A stretch of DNA of 64,000 nucleotides from Thelonectria olida. Taxonomy: Eukaryota > Ascomycota > Sordariomycetes > Hypocreales > Nectriaceae. Under the pieces are notes generated by a model. The model was not told the origin of the DNA. It was given only the letters and a program-made list of their open reading frames with translations, and did no database searches. The stretch spans positions 2,108,001-2,172,000 of the forward strand of contig JAGPYM010000005.1 in assembly GCA_020736575.1 (NCBI GenBank), read 5' to 3'. Positions within the stretch are counted from its first letter, which is position 1, and every line of letters starts with the position of its first letter. Made by a program: the position numbers and the translations under genes. Of this stretch, positions 34,834-47,400 are shown in pieces.

Positions 34834-37800
34834 CTTGGATCTGTTGTTTGTTTTTGAGATGTGTTTGTTTCGGAAAGTTGAAATGAGTCTGATCTACAGA
34901 CGGTGTAAGTAAAAACGGAAGCGTGGAAGTAGCAAATGAAAGCGGAAGAAGTGAGGGCTTGTTTGACTCCAGGTCGTTGGCGAGGATGATGAGATGGAAA
35001 GTCGAGAGATCAAGGGGACTCGGCGAGTATTTATCAGTCCTCTTGAGACTCCTGCCAAGCCGCCGTTCACGACACCCCGAGGGCCCGAAGGATGTTTCTC
35101 CGTGGGAAACCACCAATAGACTACAGGATAAGGTTAATTCTCCTTTCAGGGTGTCGAACCGATGTAGCAAGCCGGAGCCTTGTGGATAACATCGTAAGCA
35201 GAATTCATCCGCTAGGGATCGGATGTCACAGCTGGCTGATGCGTGGATAGCCTTCACAGCATCACACGGGGTGTCGGCCATGGCAAAATTGAGTTTCGAT
35301 ACAGCCTCCCTGTCTTGTGGATAAGCTTAATACGCCTCGTCAGGGGGGAATCGATGGATGTCACAGGTACCTGGTGTGTGGTTTGCTCGTTTATACGACC
35401 CCTGTCGTCGATGGGACGGCATGTTATGTCAGTGATGGAAAAACTGGTGAATGAAATGATAAGAGGGTCTGGCAGGGCGGGATTCTATGCTGATTTAGGA
35501 TTTGATCGCAGAAATAATCGAAATGACGGTCTTTGCTATGTTTGTGACCTCAAGACAGCCCACTATTGCCGTCCCTATTTTTGGGCGAAATACTCCGTAC
35601 GCGTAAGTTAGAACCCAGATGTCACCAGAATGCAGGCTTTAGATTGTTCTTCGATTCAATCGTCCCGTCTCGCCTTAGGGTTGTTTCCCGGTCCGTGAGC
35701 CAGACCAGGAATGGTGAGTTGGCCGTGGATGAGCTGAGCAGCCTGAAACAGGTGGAGTTGATCAACTCGACCCCGGAACCCGAACCCTCGACTGACAGGG
35801 ACTTGAGACAAACAACGTATCGAGACAGAGATGAGCAGAAATTGTTGTGATACGCGCTCACTCACTTGGTCCTTCATCGTCGTGGTATTTGTCTCTCATG
35901 TTCCACCACTTAGTAGTGAGTTCGGTAACTTTGGTGAATCGGGTCTATTTTGGACTCGACTGGGGATTTAACTGAGTTTCTATGATATGCACTTATGTGA
36001 CTTCTCCGTCTTTGTTAGGTGAGACTGTTGGACGGAGTTTATCAAGCCACGACGAGACAATCTCTCTCAGATGTTGGAGAGATAATAGTTGTCAGTTTGT
36101 TCGAGCTGACTATTTATAGATAAAGATAGGTTCCCGACACCTGGAACGCGCGGCGAATGATCATTTGCGTTTGGGCCCTTTGGAAGTTAGTCGATCACTG
36201 CATAAACTAGCAAACACAATCCTGGAGTCACTCTTAAGCTTGGTTGGGCGAGTTTGCACCCACTGGCATATATGTCCGATCACGAGACGACTGGCCGCCG
36301 CTGATGCTATTAACTCTGTGGCTTGAGCTTCGGTTGACAGGATTTAATGTCACAAGCAGTCTATTTGGCACTCTATCGGTATCGTCTACCCACTTTTTCG
36401 TTCACGCTCTCTTACTCTAGGAATTTGCAGCATTACTATATAACGTCAAGCCGTATGTGTTGCCCCTCAAACCCAGGGCCTTCACAGAGGTGGTCTCAGG
36501 TACGTCACTTCAGATAACCAGTCGAATGCATCATGGTTCGCCGTACCTAAAACACTCTCCCCGAAGTACGACGTTCCCGAGAGAAATCGTCCTATCTCGG
36601 GATAGGGACTATGAGTGATGGCCAAGCTCATTCTGTGCCCGATTATGGCGGTCCAATTGTTGGTTCATTTATAGACTGTGGTGTTGCGTACGGCCTTGGC
36701 GTTCGAATCGAATAGTATACAGAGCCTGCTAACAAATAGACAACCACTCCCCTCCAAATAGCATTAAAAAGAAAACCTGCGCGGAAGCGGTGGCAACTAG
36801 CAACAAGCAAGAAACTCTTAGCCATGAAAATGACCCAGCTTCTTGAGGCCTTCTTGAGGACAGTACCCAGCTAAGTATTCAGGGACAGTAATAATCCATC
36901 GATGAGGCGCCTAGGTACCCCTCACGGCGAGAGATACATGGGTGTTCATCCAACTCAACGGAAAGCTCAGAGGTGGTGCTCCATCTAAACCGTCGTGCAT
37001 AAGCTCGACAGCAAGAAATTAAATGCAAAGGAGCGCCTGTTCCTCGTTGACACTTGCTGAATCTTTCTAATGAGCTGTGCTTTACTACTGCCCCGTGTCT
37101 TTCTGTCTTGCACATGAACGAACCGAGTACCTTCTGATAACTTCAATTCAATCTTTTCCCTAGCAAGATGTCTCTGCCTTTCGCCGATCCGTGGCTGCCG
37201 CAAGGCAGTGGAACGATACCCAACCAGCGCAGGGTGTTTCGATGGACTGGTCATCGATGCCACTACCACCTGGCCCTCCAGACCCCCCACCGCTGCCCGT
37301 TACGAGGCAGATTGCGCTTGCTCCCGAGTCGACGTGTATGTTACCTATCCGAGACAAGGTATTCATTGACTCTAGGTATCGTGTAGCTAACTAGGTATCG
37401 TGTTGTGGGTGCCCTTGCTGAAGACGCTGAGGTCAAGCCCGGCGTGCTGCTAGAAAACAACCCAACAGCCCAAAAAGCCTAGAGGGCTAGGAAATCGGTC
37501 TGATTGAAAGGCCCGAAAGAAGGTCAGGTTAGCGAGGGGGGCCAGGCCGGCTCGAAAGGAAGGAAATAAATAGCATTAGTTTGTCGAAAGGAAGTTTAGA
37601 AAGTCATTATTAATAGGTAGTTCTTATAACTGGAGGGCCCAGAGCGCGGCTCAAACCACACTATCTAGCCAGAGAAATAATTTTAATTACTATACTTTAT
37701 ACCTTATGCCTCAATGTTGCTACCAATGGTATCAGTTTTGCCTTAATCTTGCGACGGACGAGCATCCGTCCGCCCAAGTTTATTACTTCATTCTTAACAT

Positions 37801-39650
37801 GACTTTGTGGTTTTGCCCATTGTTGCTAACAATTTGGCATTCTGCGTGGAAGCAGCAAACTCCACGGGAGTGTGTATTATACCTCAACCTGCCAATTTGA
37901 AACTCGAGTGCGCTCTACATGTTCATCAGAAGCCTATCTAACTCGCTCGTGAGATGTGCGCATGTTACGACTTGGCTGTTAAGGCAGAAGTCGGAGTCGC
38001 TGCCTCCTTCTGTCGGAATGCGGAGCAGGCAAGGAAAAGCGTGAGCCCTAGTTGGGCAGAATTCGTGGTCGCTTTTGTCTAGTCACTTCTCTGGAAGGAT
38101 CGCAGTGTTGGCGTGACTATTGCATTCATATGCTTATCTTGTCTATCTTGTCTGAGTTGCATCCAGGTCCTACATGTATTCAATCTTGTTGGCGCATCCA
38201 CGTCTAATGCTTAGCATCCAACTTCCTCACCACACTGCGAGATATCCACGAATTGTTTCAAAGCATCGCACTTCCCGACGGTGACGACAATCTTTGGACT
38301 AGGTGTGACCATCCTGGGGCCAGTAATTGATTGGGTTATGAGGTGGGTTTCCCTATCAGGGTCACAATTTCATCGTGGTCCTGTTCCGTCGGCCAGCTCA
38401 TCTCGACGTCATTTTTTCTCGAAACCCGAATATTTTGCACGGTCGGACCGAGAACGCTGGGAAGGTTCAGTTGTTATTGGCTGTGAGAAGTTCTATGAGA
38501 ATGGCGCGAGAGATTGTTAAACTCTTCTCTCCACTGAAGGAAGAAGTGAGCGTCTCGTATGCTTAACGCTACTCAAGATGTGATGGGTATTGCGGGTTCT
38601 TGGTTCCACTCTGATTAGGCGTGATGAATATGTTGCTTCTGAACGGCCAGGGACACTGTGCAGAAGTACCAAGGAAGGTGAACCAGGAGGTTGGGAGTGA
38701 TGGATATGTGGTAGTGATCGGCGCTGGCGAGATAGGGCCAGATTGCCAAACAAGTGACTACGCGAGGCGCCTACCATCACTTTTCCATTTGCGCGTACCC
38801 AATCTCATTTGAATCTGGAGGCAAAAAGGCTAAAACTCAATCTCTTCAAGGCTGCCGAGGAGATTGGATGCACCAGCGAGATGCCGAGATGGTACGCGGG
38901 GAACAGGCTCGTGCTGCGAACGAGCAACAAGTAAACGAGGCCCACAGTTGATCACATTTTTCAAGCCATGCGTAGGTATTGAGAGCACCCTGACTCTGCG
39001 CATCAAGTCCGTCCGCTCTGCTCTATCGCAACCCTACGTCATTTGCGCCGCTCCCGTCACACAGTAACGCCGAGCGAATGTCACTTTATTCTGGACCTTG
39101 TGGAGACCTTCTCCGGCTTGGCGACATCTCGGAGCGGATGGCGGCACGGGAATGACGACACAGAGCCGCTCTTCTCTGTGCTGAACGCCCGAAGGCTGAA
39201 ATGGGCTTGAGCTAAAGTGCCGCACGATTCATGATGGTGGCCCGGAACCGTTTCCAATTCTGGCATGAAAGAGAGCGGTGGACCTGAATGACGGCAGAGG
39301 GTTTGACTCTGTTGAACGCCTTCTGTTGAAAACCGTGGGAAGAATAACGTCGTTGGGTAAAGATCGTCACGATGGGAGGGTTGGAAGTCGCAACATGGAT
39401 GGAGATGTTTGTGGGCCATGGCGTGGAGGCTTTCTGGTTCAGAGATTTTACAGACTTTTTTCATTTGGTTGAAATGTCGTTGGGTATATGAATAGCGGTG
39501 CCGAATCGCATTCATCTCATGGTGTGCGGTTTTACTCCAATATTGTCACGACCTGAATGAGCTCGACCGTGATTCTGTCTTCAAGCATAGCTGGTCTTGC
39601 TTGCTTGTCATTCCCTTTCCCACAATACATGGTCATCTAAGCACGCGAAA
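34834..39650. other. 4.8-kb gene-poor interval
   Basis: The first 250 bases hold the pectate lyase promoter (GATAAATA on the minus strand at about 35028-35035). The rest contains only short frames without domains. About 35.9-36.6 kb is stop-rich. Around 37168-37400 there is a Pro-rich frame (PPGPPDPPPLPV) that may be a gene scrap, followed by a 13-bp direct repeat (CTAGGTATCGTGT at 37372 and 37391) and AT-rich, repeat-like sequence to about 37.7 kb. I cannot support a gene here. Confidence 0.5.
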
Positions 39651-41404
39651 ATGGCTCCTCCTACCTTTGCAGGCCTCTCCGGGAGGCCTCTATCCGTGGC
39701 CATCTCGACCGTGGCCACAACGGGATTCCTCCTCTTCGGCTACGACCAAGGAGTTATGTCAGGCATTATCTCCGCGACTGAGTTCAACGATTACTTCCCA
39801 GCCACCAGAAATGATACCATGCAGGGCGTGGTCACGGCCATCTACGAGATCGGGTGCTTCCTCGGCGCTGTCTTCATCCTCAGCTACGGTGATCTTCTCG
39901 GACGGAGACGGTCCATGATCCTCGGAGGCATTATCATGATCCTTGGAGTTATTATCCAGATCTCTGCCGTCAAGGGTCACGCCCAGCTTGCTCAGTTCAT
40001 CATCGGGCGTGTCGTCACCGGGGTCGGAAACGGAATCAACACTTCGACCATCCCGACCTACCAGGCCGAGTGCAGCAAGACGTCCAACCGAGGCCTTCTC
40101 ATCTGCATCGAGGGCGGAGTAATCGCTTTTGGAACGCTCATAGCCTACTGGATTGACTACGGAGCCTCATATGGTAGCCCTGACTTGGTCTGGCGTTTCC
40201 CGATTGCCTTCCAAGTTGTCTTCGGCTTCATCCTCTCCACTGCCATGATTTGGCTCCCCGAGAGCCCTCGCTGGCTGCTCACCCACGAGCGATATGAAGA
40301 AGCCGAGAGGGCTATTGCTGCCATTCGTGGCTATGAAATCAACGGCCCTGAGACGAAGCTGGAGCGAGATGTCATTCTTGATTCCATTCGCGCGTCGGGC
40401 TTCGCTGGACAGAAGAGCACTCCCGTCAAGGCTCTCTTTACCAACGGAAAGACGCAGCATTGCCGGCGAATGCTTCTCGGTGCTGGATCTCAGCTGATGC
40501 AGCAGCTCGGTGGATGCAACGCTGTGATTTACTACTTCCCCATTCTGTTCCAGGACTCGATCGGCGAGTCCCACAACATGTCGATGTTGTTGGGCGGCGT
40601 CAACATGATTGTGTACAGCATCTTCGCTACCTTTTCGTGGTTCTTCATTGAGCGCGTTGGTCGCCGCAAGCTCCTCCTCTGGGGCACTGCCGGCCAGATG
40701 CTTTCCATGGTCATCGTGTTTGCTTGCTTGATCCCCGGAACCAAGTCTGCGGCCAAGGGAGCTGCTGTCGGTCTCTTCACCTATATTGCATCGTTTGGTG
40801 CTACCTGGCTGCCTCTGCCGTGGCTGTATCCCGCCGAGATTAACCCTCTCAAGACTCGCTCAAAGGCCAATGCTGTTTCGACTTGCTCCAACTGGATCTT
40901 CAACTTTATCGTTGTGTAAGTGTTTCTGGAGATGTCCTGTTTGGCCGTGGAGTTTGACTAACAAATCCATTGCAGCTTGGTGGTGCCCATTATGATCAAG
41001 CGTATCGGCTGGGGGACTTATTTGTTCTTTGCCGTCGTCAACGCTTCATTTTTCCCAATTCTGTACTTTTTCTATCCCGAAGTACGTTGCTTTCAATTAC
41101 CGTCTTGTCGAAGTCGTCGTACAACAGCCGCTAATAGCCACAACAGACTGCCAACCGCTCTCTCGAGGAAATCGACATCATCTTCGCCAAGGGCTACGTC
41201 GAGAAGATGTCGTACGTCACGGCTGCCAAGGAATTGCCCTTCCTCTCCCACGAAGAGGTGGAGCAGGAAGCCCTGCGCCTGGGCCTCGTCGACTCCGCAA
41301 GCCGGGGTGCGGTGGGCGAAAAGTCGGGCGCAGAGAATGACAATGGAGAGGCAGGGATTTTTGACTCAAGGTCCACGTCTGGGTCCGGATCAGAAAAGGA
41401 TTGA
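39651..41404 (+). CDS. MFS sugar transporter (SP family)
   Basis: Three exons (39651..40915, 40976..41081, 41147..41404) encode 542 residues. The ATG at 39651 is chosen because the sugar-porter N-terminus begins there (MAPPTFAGLSGRPLS). Signatures: FLLFGYDQGVMSG in the first membrane helix, GDLLGRRRSMILGG (loop 2-3), PESPRWLL after helix 6, QQLGGCNAVIYY in helix 7, and PAEINPLKTRSKA after helix 10. About 12 membrane segments are present, with a hydrophilic C-terminal tail from the last exon. It is a plasma-membrane proton-sugar symporter or facilitator of the hexose/oligosaccharide type. The substrate cannot be assigned from the sequence. Confidence 0.94.
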
Positions 41405-42237
41405 AATGAGAGGATGGTTGCCAGCTTATTTGACACAGGAGCGAGAATCCTTTCTGCGAAATGAATCAGGGATGGGGCGTGTGGCACCACATGGAATGTG
41501 TTTGTTGGGAGAGACGATGGAGACATGAGAGAAGAGGAAGACAAAGATACCACTAGATGATGCGGAAGACACCTAGAATATGGAATGAAGTACAGACAAG
41601 TTACCAAAAGACCGATCAATTGGTGAGCTCATCAACGCCACATGCGTGAACGAAGTTCTCAGCATGCGTCCAGTTGCACTTGTCGGGCCGCAGAGCAACG
41701 GCCTTTGCTGACCCGAAATCTGCATCGACAGGACAACGCATCAAGAGAGCGCACCAATGCTCCCTTACGGGGATATCAAGCATGACACCCTCGAGGGCAC
41801 CCCATTGTGGCTTTCCCTGCAATGCAACCCAGTGACAGTCATCAGTCTCACTGTTGGAGATCAAATAAGCCCCCGAGATCTACCTACAGCCCGCTGGCTC
41901 CCTCCCTAGGGCTCCCTGGTTTTCCTTGCTGTGCCTTACTCTGCCTTGGCAACTTGGCTCCTCTTGGACAGCTGAATTTTAGTCGACTGATGCTCGTGCG
42001 TCTTGATTCGCTAGAGACCCCAGTAAGATGAGCTGTCCAGCATCCAGAGTGGCTGTGGAGAGAACTTTTCAACCCGTGGAAAAAGCAAGGCAATGGAAGT
42101 CGATCCTCTGGAAGTCCTTGATAAATAGAGAGACGACGGCCGGTACGAATTAGGCTCTCCTCTTGGCGTACACCCGCAAGAGCTTCTTTTCTACCTTATT
42201 TCGACATACAACAAGCTCCAACTACAGCACGAATACC
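41405..42237. other. Intergenic region
   Basis: It holds the 3' flank of the sugar transporter and the promoter of the next gene, with an ATAAATA element at 42121-42127 about 115 bp before its start codon. A minus-strand frame at 41616-41864 has an acceptor-like site but no partner exon and was not called. Confidence 0.5.
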
Positions 42238-42930
42238 ATGCGACAAGCCATCACAGCCGCGGCTTTGAGCCTGGCCTTTCTTCAGCCTGTATTCGTAGAC
42301 GCTGCCAAGTCGACGACTCGCACTTCCACAGCGACCGTCTTCCTCCCACCTCGGTCCACCGGGTCTGCCTCCAACATCTACGCGTCCGTCATCACCAGCG
42401 ACTCGTCCAAGACGGAATATCTCCTCGCATGCCAAACGGCATTTTCCTCCCCCTACAACTGCGGCAATGACTTTACCGGCGTGACCGTCACGTACAGCGC
42501 TTCGGATATGGACATCGCCTTTGGCGCTGCGACATACGACTGCAAGCTTGCGAGCTCCTCCGCCGTTTGCGCCACAAAAACGGCGTCGTCGGCGAGTGAG
42601 GGCACAACAACGTTGAATGCGAGCGCAAGATCATCTTGGATGACGGCAATTACTGTTCTTGATGTGCAGAAGTCGAAGACGACCAAGAAAACAGCATCAG
42701 AGACTGCCTCCTCCGACTCAAGCGTGTGCAAGCGATCCACGTCCAAGCGATCCACGCCCAAGGGCTCTAATAGCGGCAGCGACGGTGACAGCAGCAGCAG
42801 CAGCAGCAACTCAAAGAGCTCCAAGAGCAAGGGCGACAAGGGTGGCTGTTCGGGAGCTTCTACTTACACGTGGCATATGGGTGCCGTGGGAGTGGTTGGC
42901 GCTGGACTTGCCGTCGCTTTTGGTCTGTAA
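42238..42930 (+). CDS. Ser-rich GPI-anchor-type secreted protein
   Basis: A single exon of 230 residues starting at ATG 42238. The signal peptide is MRQAITAAALSLAFLQPVFVDA. The mature N-terminal domain (about 25-130) is a compact Cys-containing fold (LACQTAFSSPYNCGNDFTGV, later YDCKLASSSAVC), likely two disulfides. A long Ser/Lys/Thr-rich linker follows. The protein ends with GCSGASTYTWHMG and a hydrophobic tail (AVGVVGAGLAVAFGL), typical of GPI attachment. Such proteins with a short Cys domain and a Ser-rich stalk are common on fungal walls. I do not recognise a named family. Confidence 0.82.
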   Translation: MRQAITAAALSLAFLQPVFVDAAKSTTRTSTATVFLPPRSTGSASNIYASVITSDSSKTEYLLACQTAFSSPYNCGNDFTGVTVTYSASDMDIAFGAATYDCKLASSSAVCATKTASSASEGTTTLNASARSSWMTAITVLDVQKSKTTKKTASETASSDSSVCKRSTSKRSTPKGSNSGSDGDSSSSSSNSKSSKSKGDKGGCSGASTYTWHMGAVGVVGAGLAVAFGL

Positions 42931-43173
42931 ATGAGGCATTATGATGAGGGTGGAATGGGTGTTTGGAGCGGATGTAAATCGTCACGGGTCAAATTGACTA
43001 TTTGTTTTACTTATATATTCTATTTTCATCGGAACGATTGACAACCAGATAATTACTCGACGGACTGATACTGTCAAGAAGCTTGAAACAACACTGCATA
43101 TGGTGACGAGGATCAAGTACTTGGGCAAACAACACGCTACTAAACAATCTTGTTCCCCGGATCAATTAATCCT

Positions 43174-43773
43174 TTAAACCTTTCTCGGCGATAACCTGAT
43201 ATGCAAAGGCGCCTTGATCCAGTTTGTGAATACTTGCATGTTCTGGTGATCGTTAGCCGGGTCCCATTGAGTCCAGGATTCGTTGCTCGTCATTGACACA
43301 TCGTTATGCCACAGCAGCTTAGCCGTGAGAAGTCTCTGCTCCATGTATAACAGACTTGGAAGATTAGCTCGCTTTCTCTCGTTGACTACATGTCTGAATA
43401 CTTACTTGCGACCTATGCAACCTCGAGGACCCAATGAAAACGGATTGCTCGCACTCAACTTATCCGTCGCATTAGCCTTGTCAAGCCACCGTTCTAGTCT
43501 GAACTCGTAGGGGTCCCTGAAGTTATGGATATTTCCGCCGCCTGACGCCACGAATTGCCAACGTTTGATGGTGGCAGAGTTAAAGACTCGGCGCAGAGGA
43601 AACTCACCGCCGTCTAGCCAGATAAGTAGGTGCTTATGTATGCCCTTCGGAGTACGTACCTTACATCGGTACCTCCCGTCCCATCGCGAGAGGATGTCAG
43701 CGGGTAAGAAAGCGGTTGTGATTAGGGTAGGTACGGCCCGGCAACACGCTAGGCAAGCTCCCCACCAACTCAT
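43174..43773 (-). pseudogene. Cytochrome P450 C-terminal remnant
   Basis: On the minus strand the upstream piece (about 43773..43406) contains NFRDPYEFRLERWL and the heme loop FSLGPRGCIGR with the Cys ligand. A regular 51-bp intron (43355..43405) leads into a last exon (43354..43174) encoding the normal P450 end (YMEQRLLTAKLLWHND...WIKAPLHIRL) and a stop. Everything before the heme region is missing: I find no I-helix AGxxT, no ExxR motif and no membrane anchor upstream. The region before NFRDPYEF is out of frame with normal P450 sequence, and the PERW Pro is Leu. It is therefore a truncated, decaying gene rather than a functional monooxygenase. Confidence 0.8.
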
Positions 43774-44424
43774 CGGGCAAGGCCTTCTGGAACATCATCA
43801 CAACACTTCATATTGAGAAGACTATGAGAGAATGGCGCCGCCACTGCATCGCTTCGGAAGCCTTTCAGTTATGTTCTCTTTCGCTTGGCAGAGCTTCCTT
43901 CCTGACTGGGCTCGTCGCTTGTCGCCCCTCCAACCAAGGATCCCAGTGACCGCCAACAGATGGATGTCAGAACCAACAAACAAGACTCTCTGACCACGGT
44001 GGGTCGTGAGAGGGCGCGATCGTTAATCAAACACGAGGACGGATATTAGTATGCCGATTGCTTCTTGGCTGATTCCACTAGCGGGTGCTCACCCTTCATC
44101 TCAACCTCCTGCGTGCTGACGGGTCTCCATCTTCGATTCCGTATTTCTGCGCTCGAGTGGACAAGAGCTAGCCTTGGGAAGACTGGAAAGGTACCCGGGG
44201 CCTGCAATCTCTCGCTTGCGACCAGGCGTTCGGCGCCAACTGACTCCCAGGGGTGCTGATGTAGGCCTTTCCGCCCCCAATGCAGCAAGGATCCGAATCC
44301 CCGACGACTCAGCATTTCTGTCCTTTATCATCAGATGGCGCGACCCGAGAACTTTCATCATCTCTGAGCATCCACTCGTTGGTCGATCCAGCTTACGTGT
44401 TGACTCTTTCGACGACCGTTCATC
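43774..44424. other. Intergenic region upstream of the NLR-like gene
   Basis: It contains the promoter of the NLR-like gene and sequence where the missing P450 N-terminus would have been. No recognisable P450 motif or other gene is present. Confidence 0.5.
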
Positions 44425-47400
44425 ATGCAGCAATTGAACCGGTCAACCACAAAAACTGGCACGGTTCGCCGCTCCGAGACGCGTCGGGGAGGCGACGGCT
44501 CGGCCAAACGACCAAAAGGGCACGATGCCGTGCAGCAAGCAATCAAACAACTTCACCCTCCAGAAGGCAAGCCCGAGGGAAGGAGGGATATAGAGTGAGT
44601 CCTAAACCTCCGTGACCATGGCCGATGCTGGTTTCCGTAGTCCTCACACCGCTCCAGTATTGTTTTCGTCCCTGGCTTAGGCGCGCACCCAGAGGAAAGC
44701 TGGAAATCCGCCAAGACTGGCTTCAACTGGACCACGCACGAAGATGGCATCATCAAAGACTTTCCGAGAGCCCGAGTCATGTTGTACATGTACGAATCGG
44801 CGTGGATCGGTAGTCTGAAAGTGAAGGGACAAGTCATGAGCAACATTGCCATGACCTTGTTGGTTTGTTTGCAGAGTAAACGAAGGGTATGGAAGATGTT
44901 GCATTATGAGAAGCGAACAGCCAAAAACTGACCCATATCTCTCTACAGGACTGCAAGTCGCGGCCCATCGTCTTCATCGGACACAGCATGGGTGGGCTGG
45001 TCATTGCGAAAGCGATTACTTATGCTGACACACGCCGCGACCTCTTCCCCGTCATGTTTGAAGCCATCTCCGCCACCATATTCTTCGGTACGCCTTTCAA
45101 TGGCGCCAAGGAAGCCGCGTGGGCAGCCATGTACGCCCAGATCGCCGAGAAGTTTGGTCAAGCCTGTAGCTCTAAGCTACTGGACTTTATGAAACCGGGC
45201 GAGGAGACGTTGCGTGAGCTCCGACAACAATTCGTGTGGCTTGTCGGGAAGCTCAACCCCAGCATCCAAGTGGTTTGTTTTTGGGAACAAGAGCCGACAG
45301 ACTTCACAAAGATGGCACACCTGCCCACTCTCTTCGGTCTCACCAAGGCTTTGACCCCTAAGAGCACCGAAATGGTCACACGAGAATCTGCAGTGCTAGA
45401 TGGAGTCCCCCAACCTGGCCTGGCACGCAATCATCGGGATCTAGTCAAGTTTGACGGCCCAAAAGACACGCTGTGGACCCAAACTGTCCGTGAGCACCTC
45501 AAAAGGACCATCAACAAGGTGCAACTCGTAGCGAAAAATCGTCTAACCCTAGCCCAAGATCTTGACTTGTCGGATCTGACAGCTATCATGGAGGCTCTGG
45601 GTGGTGCCCTGGGTGGCCTGCACATTAAGAAGAAGCGCAAAGAAGTTGCCAGCATGCTCACGCCCTCGTGGATCACGAATGCTTCAGAATATGTCCAGTG
45701 GTTTGGGGTGACCAAGACAGAAGATGACCAGCCCACACCAGACGAAACGCCGATGGATTGTCTGTGGATCCGTGGGCGCGAGGGGCGAGGCAAAACTGCA
45801 GCGACGATTGCCGCTCTTGAGAGTATCGAGACGTTTGTTAAAAAAGCCGAGGAGCAGGGCCCTGGTCAAGACACCATACTCCTGGCTTACTTCCTCTGCG
45901 AGCCTTCGACGGATTACTGTACAGCTGAAGACCTCCTCAGGTCTCTCTTGTGTCAGCTGATCGACCAGCAATATGCCCTGGCAACTCATGCCAAAGGGTT
46001 TGCCAAGAGGAAGATGAAGGATGGCCCGCCGAAATCCCAGGCTCAGCCCACAATTGAAAATCTCTGGCAATGTCTCCAGGACATGCTACTGGACGAATTC
46101 GTCGGCCGGAGGGTCTACTTTGTTCTCAGCAATCTCCATGTACTCCCCGAGGAATCCGAATCGACGGCTAAGCTGATGAGCTACCTCGGCCAGGCATTGT
46201 TGGGGATGAACGCCGTCAGCGATGACTCAGACCGTCGGGAGGTCTCAACTAGATGGTTTATCACGAGCAGAGACACGCACGGGATCAGAAACGCCTTAGG
46301 CACCGCCGGTGTACGCCTCGTTGATCTTGAGAATGAGAAGTACGGTGACCAAGTCCAAATGGAATTGCGAAAGCACGCCAAGTTGCGAGTCACGGCGCTC
46401 GAGACGTCCAAGAAATATCCCAAGGCCCTTGCCTTTTTTGCTAGCAGTCTCATTGGGAGGCGTGCTCAGAACATGCACTGGATTGACATCGCTTGTGTGC
46501 AGCTCGAGGAGCTTCCCGAGCTGGAAAGCCAAGTTAAAGTTCGTCAAATTCTCCAAGATACGCCTCAAGATCTTGGTAAGCTGCTTAATGAAACATGGAG
46601 ACAGATCTTCAGAACAAACGCAGACAGCAGCGAAAAGATCAAGGAGTTGCTTCGAGCTCTCGTTCTGACGTTCGAGGACCCGACAGAAGATGGACTCGGC
46701 GTGCTTGCCGGACTGTCGACAGAAGAGGGCAAAGAAGAACTTCACAGCTTGATTGAAATGTGCAAGCCATTCTTGACAGTCAAAGAAACCACGGTAGGCT
46801 TCATGAATAGCGCTGTGAAGGATCACCTATTAGAAAATTCAGCCCAGCTGCTAGGCCTGTCCGCCGAAGAGATCAAGTGGCAGCACGGCATGCTAGCTCT
46901 TCGGTCACTGGCGCATATTAAAGAGGCATTCGACTTTCCCGAGACCGTTGGGGAGTTTGACCAAGAAAACACCTCAGAGGCCGCCGACGGAGCTTCCCAG
47001 GACAATGGGAGCGAAGATGGCAGTGAGAGTGGCGAGGAAAGCGACGATGACCATCAGGATGATGAGGAACAGAACCCGAACGAAGACGATGAGAACAAAG
47101 TCAACTCTGATGGCAGCGACATGGATAGCGATGACAACGCATCATCTGTTGGCAGCTACGGAGAGTGGGATGACGAATCGAAAGAGGGTCTTGAAGCCAA
47201 GTCGCTCAAAGACTACGCATCAGCCTACCCGGTTAAGCACTGGCTACATCATGGAAGTAAAGCCACTGCCGAGTTCGCTGATGATCTGATTCTAGAGAAC
47301 GAGTTTTGGAAGCGTGACTCCCTCATCCGAAGACGCTGGCTCACGGAATACAATCGCATGACGGGCGACTTTGATGACTTTAACCTAGGGTCTCTCACTG

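Noticed and set aside
41616..41864. 82-codon minus-strand frame with an acceptor-like site
   Set aside because: No upstream exon, start or domain was found; it remains a possible gene scrap only.
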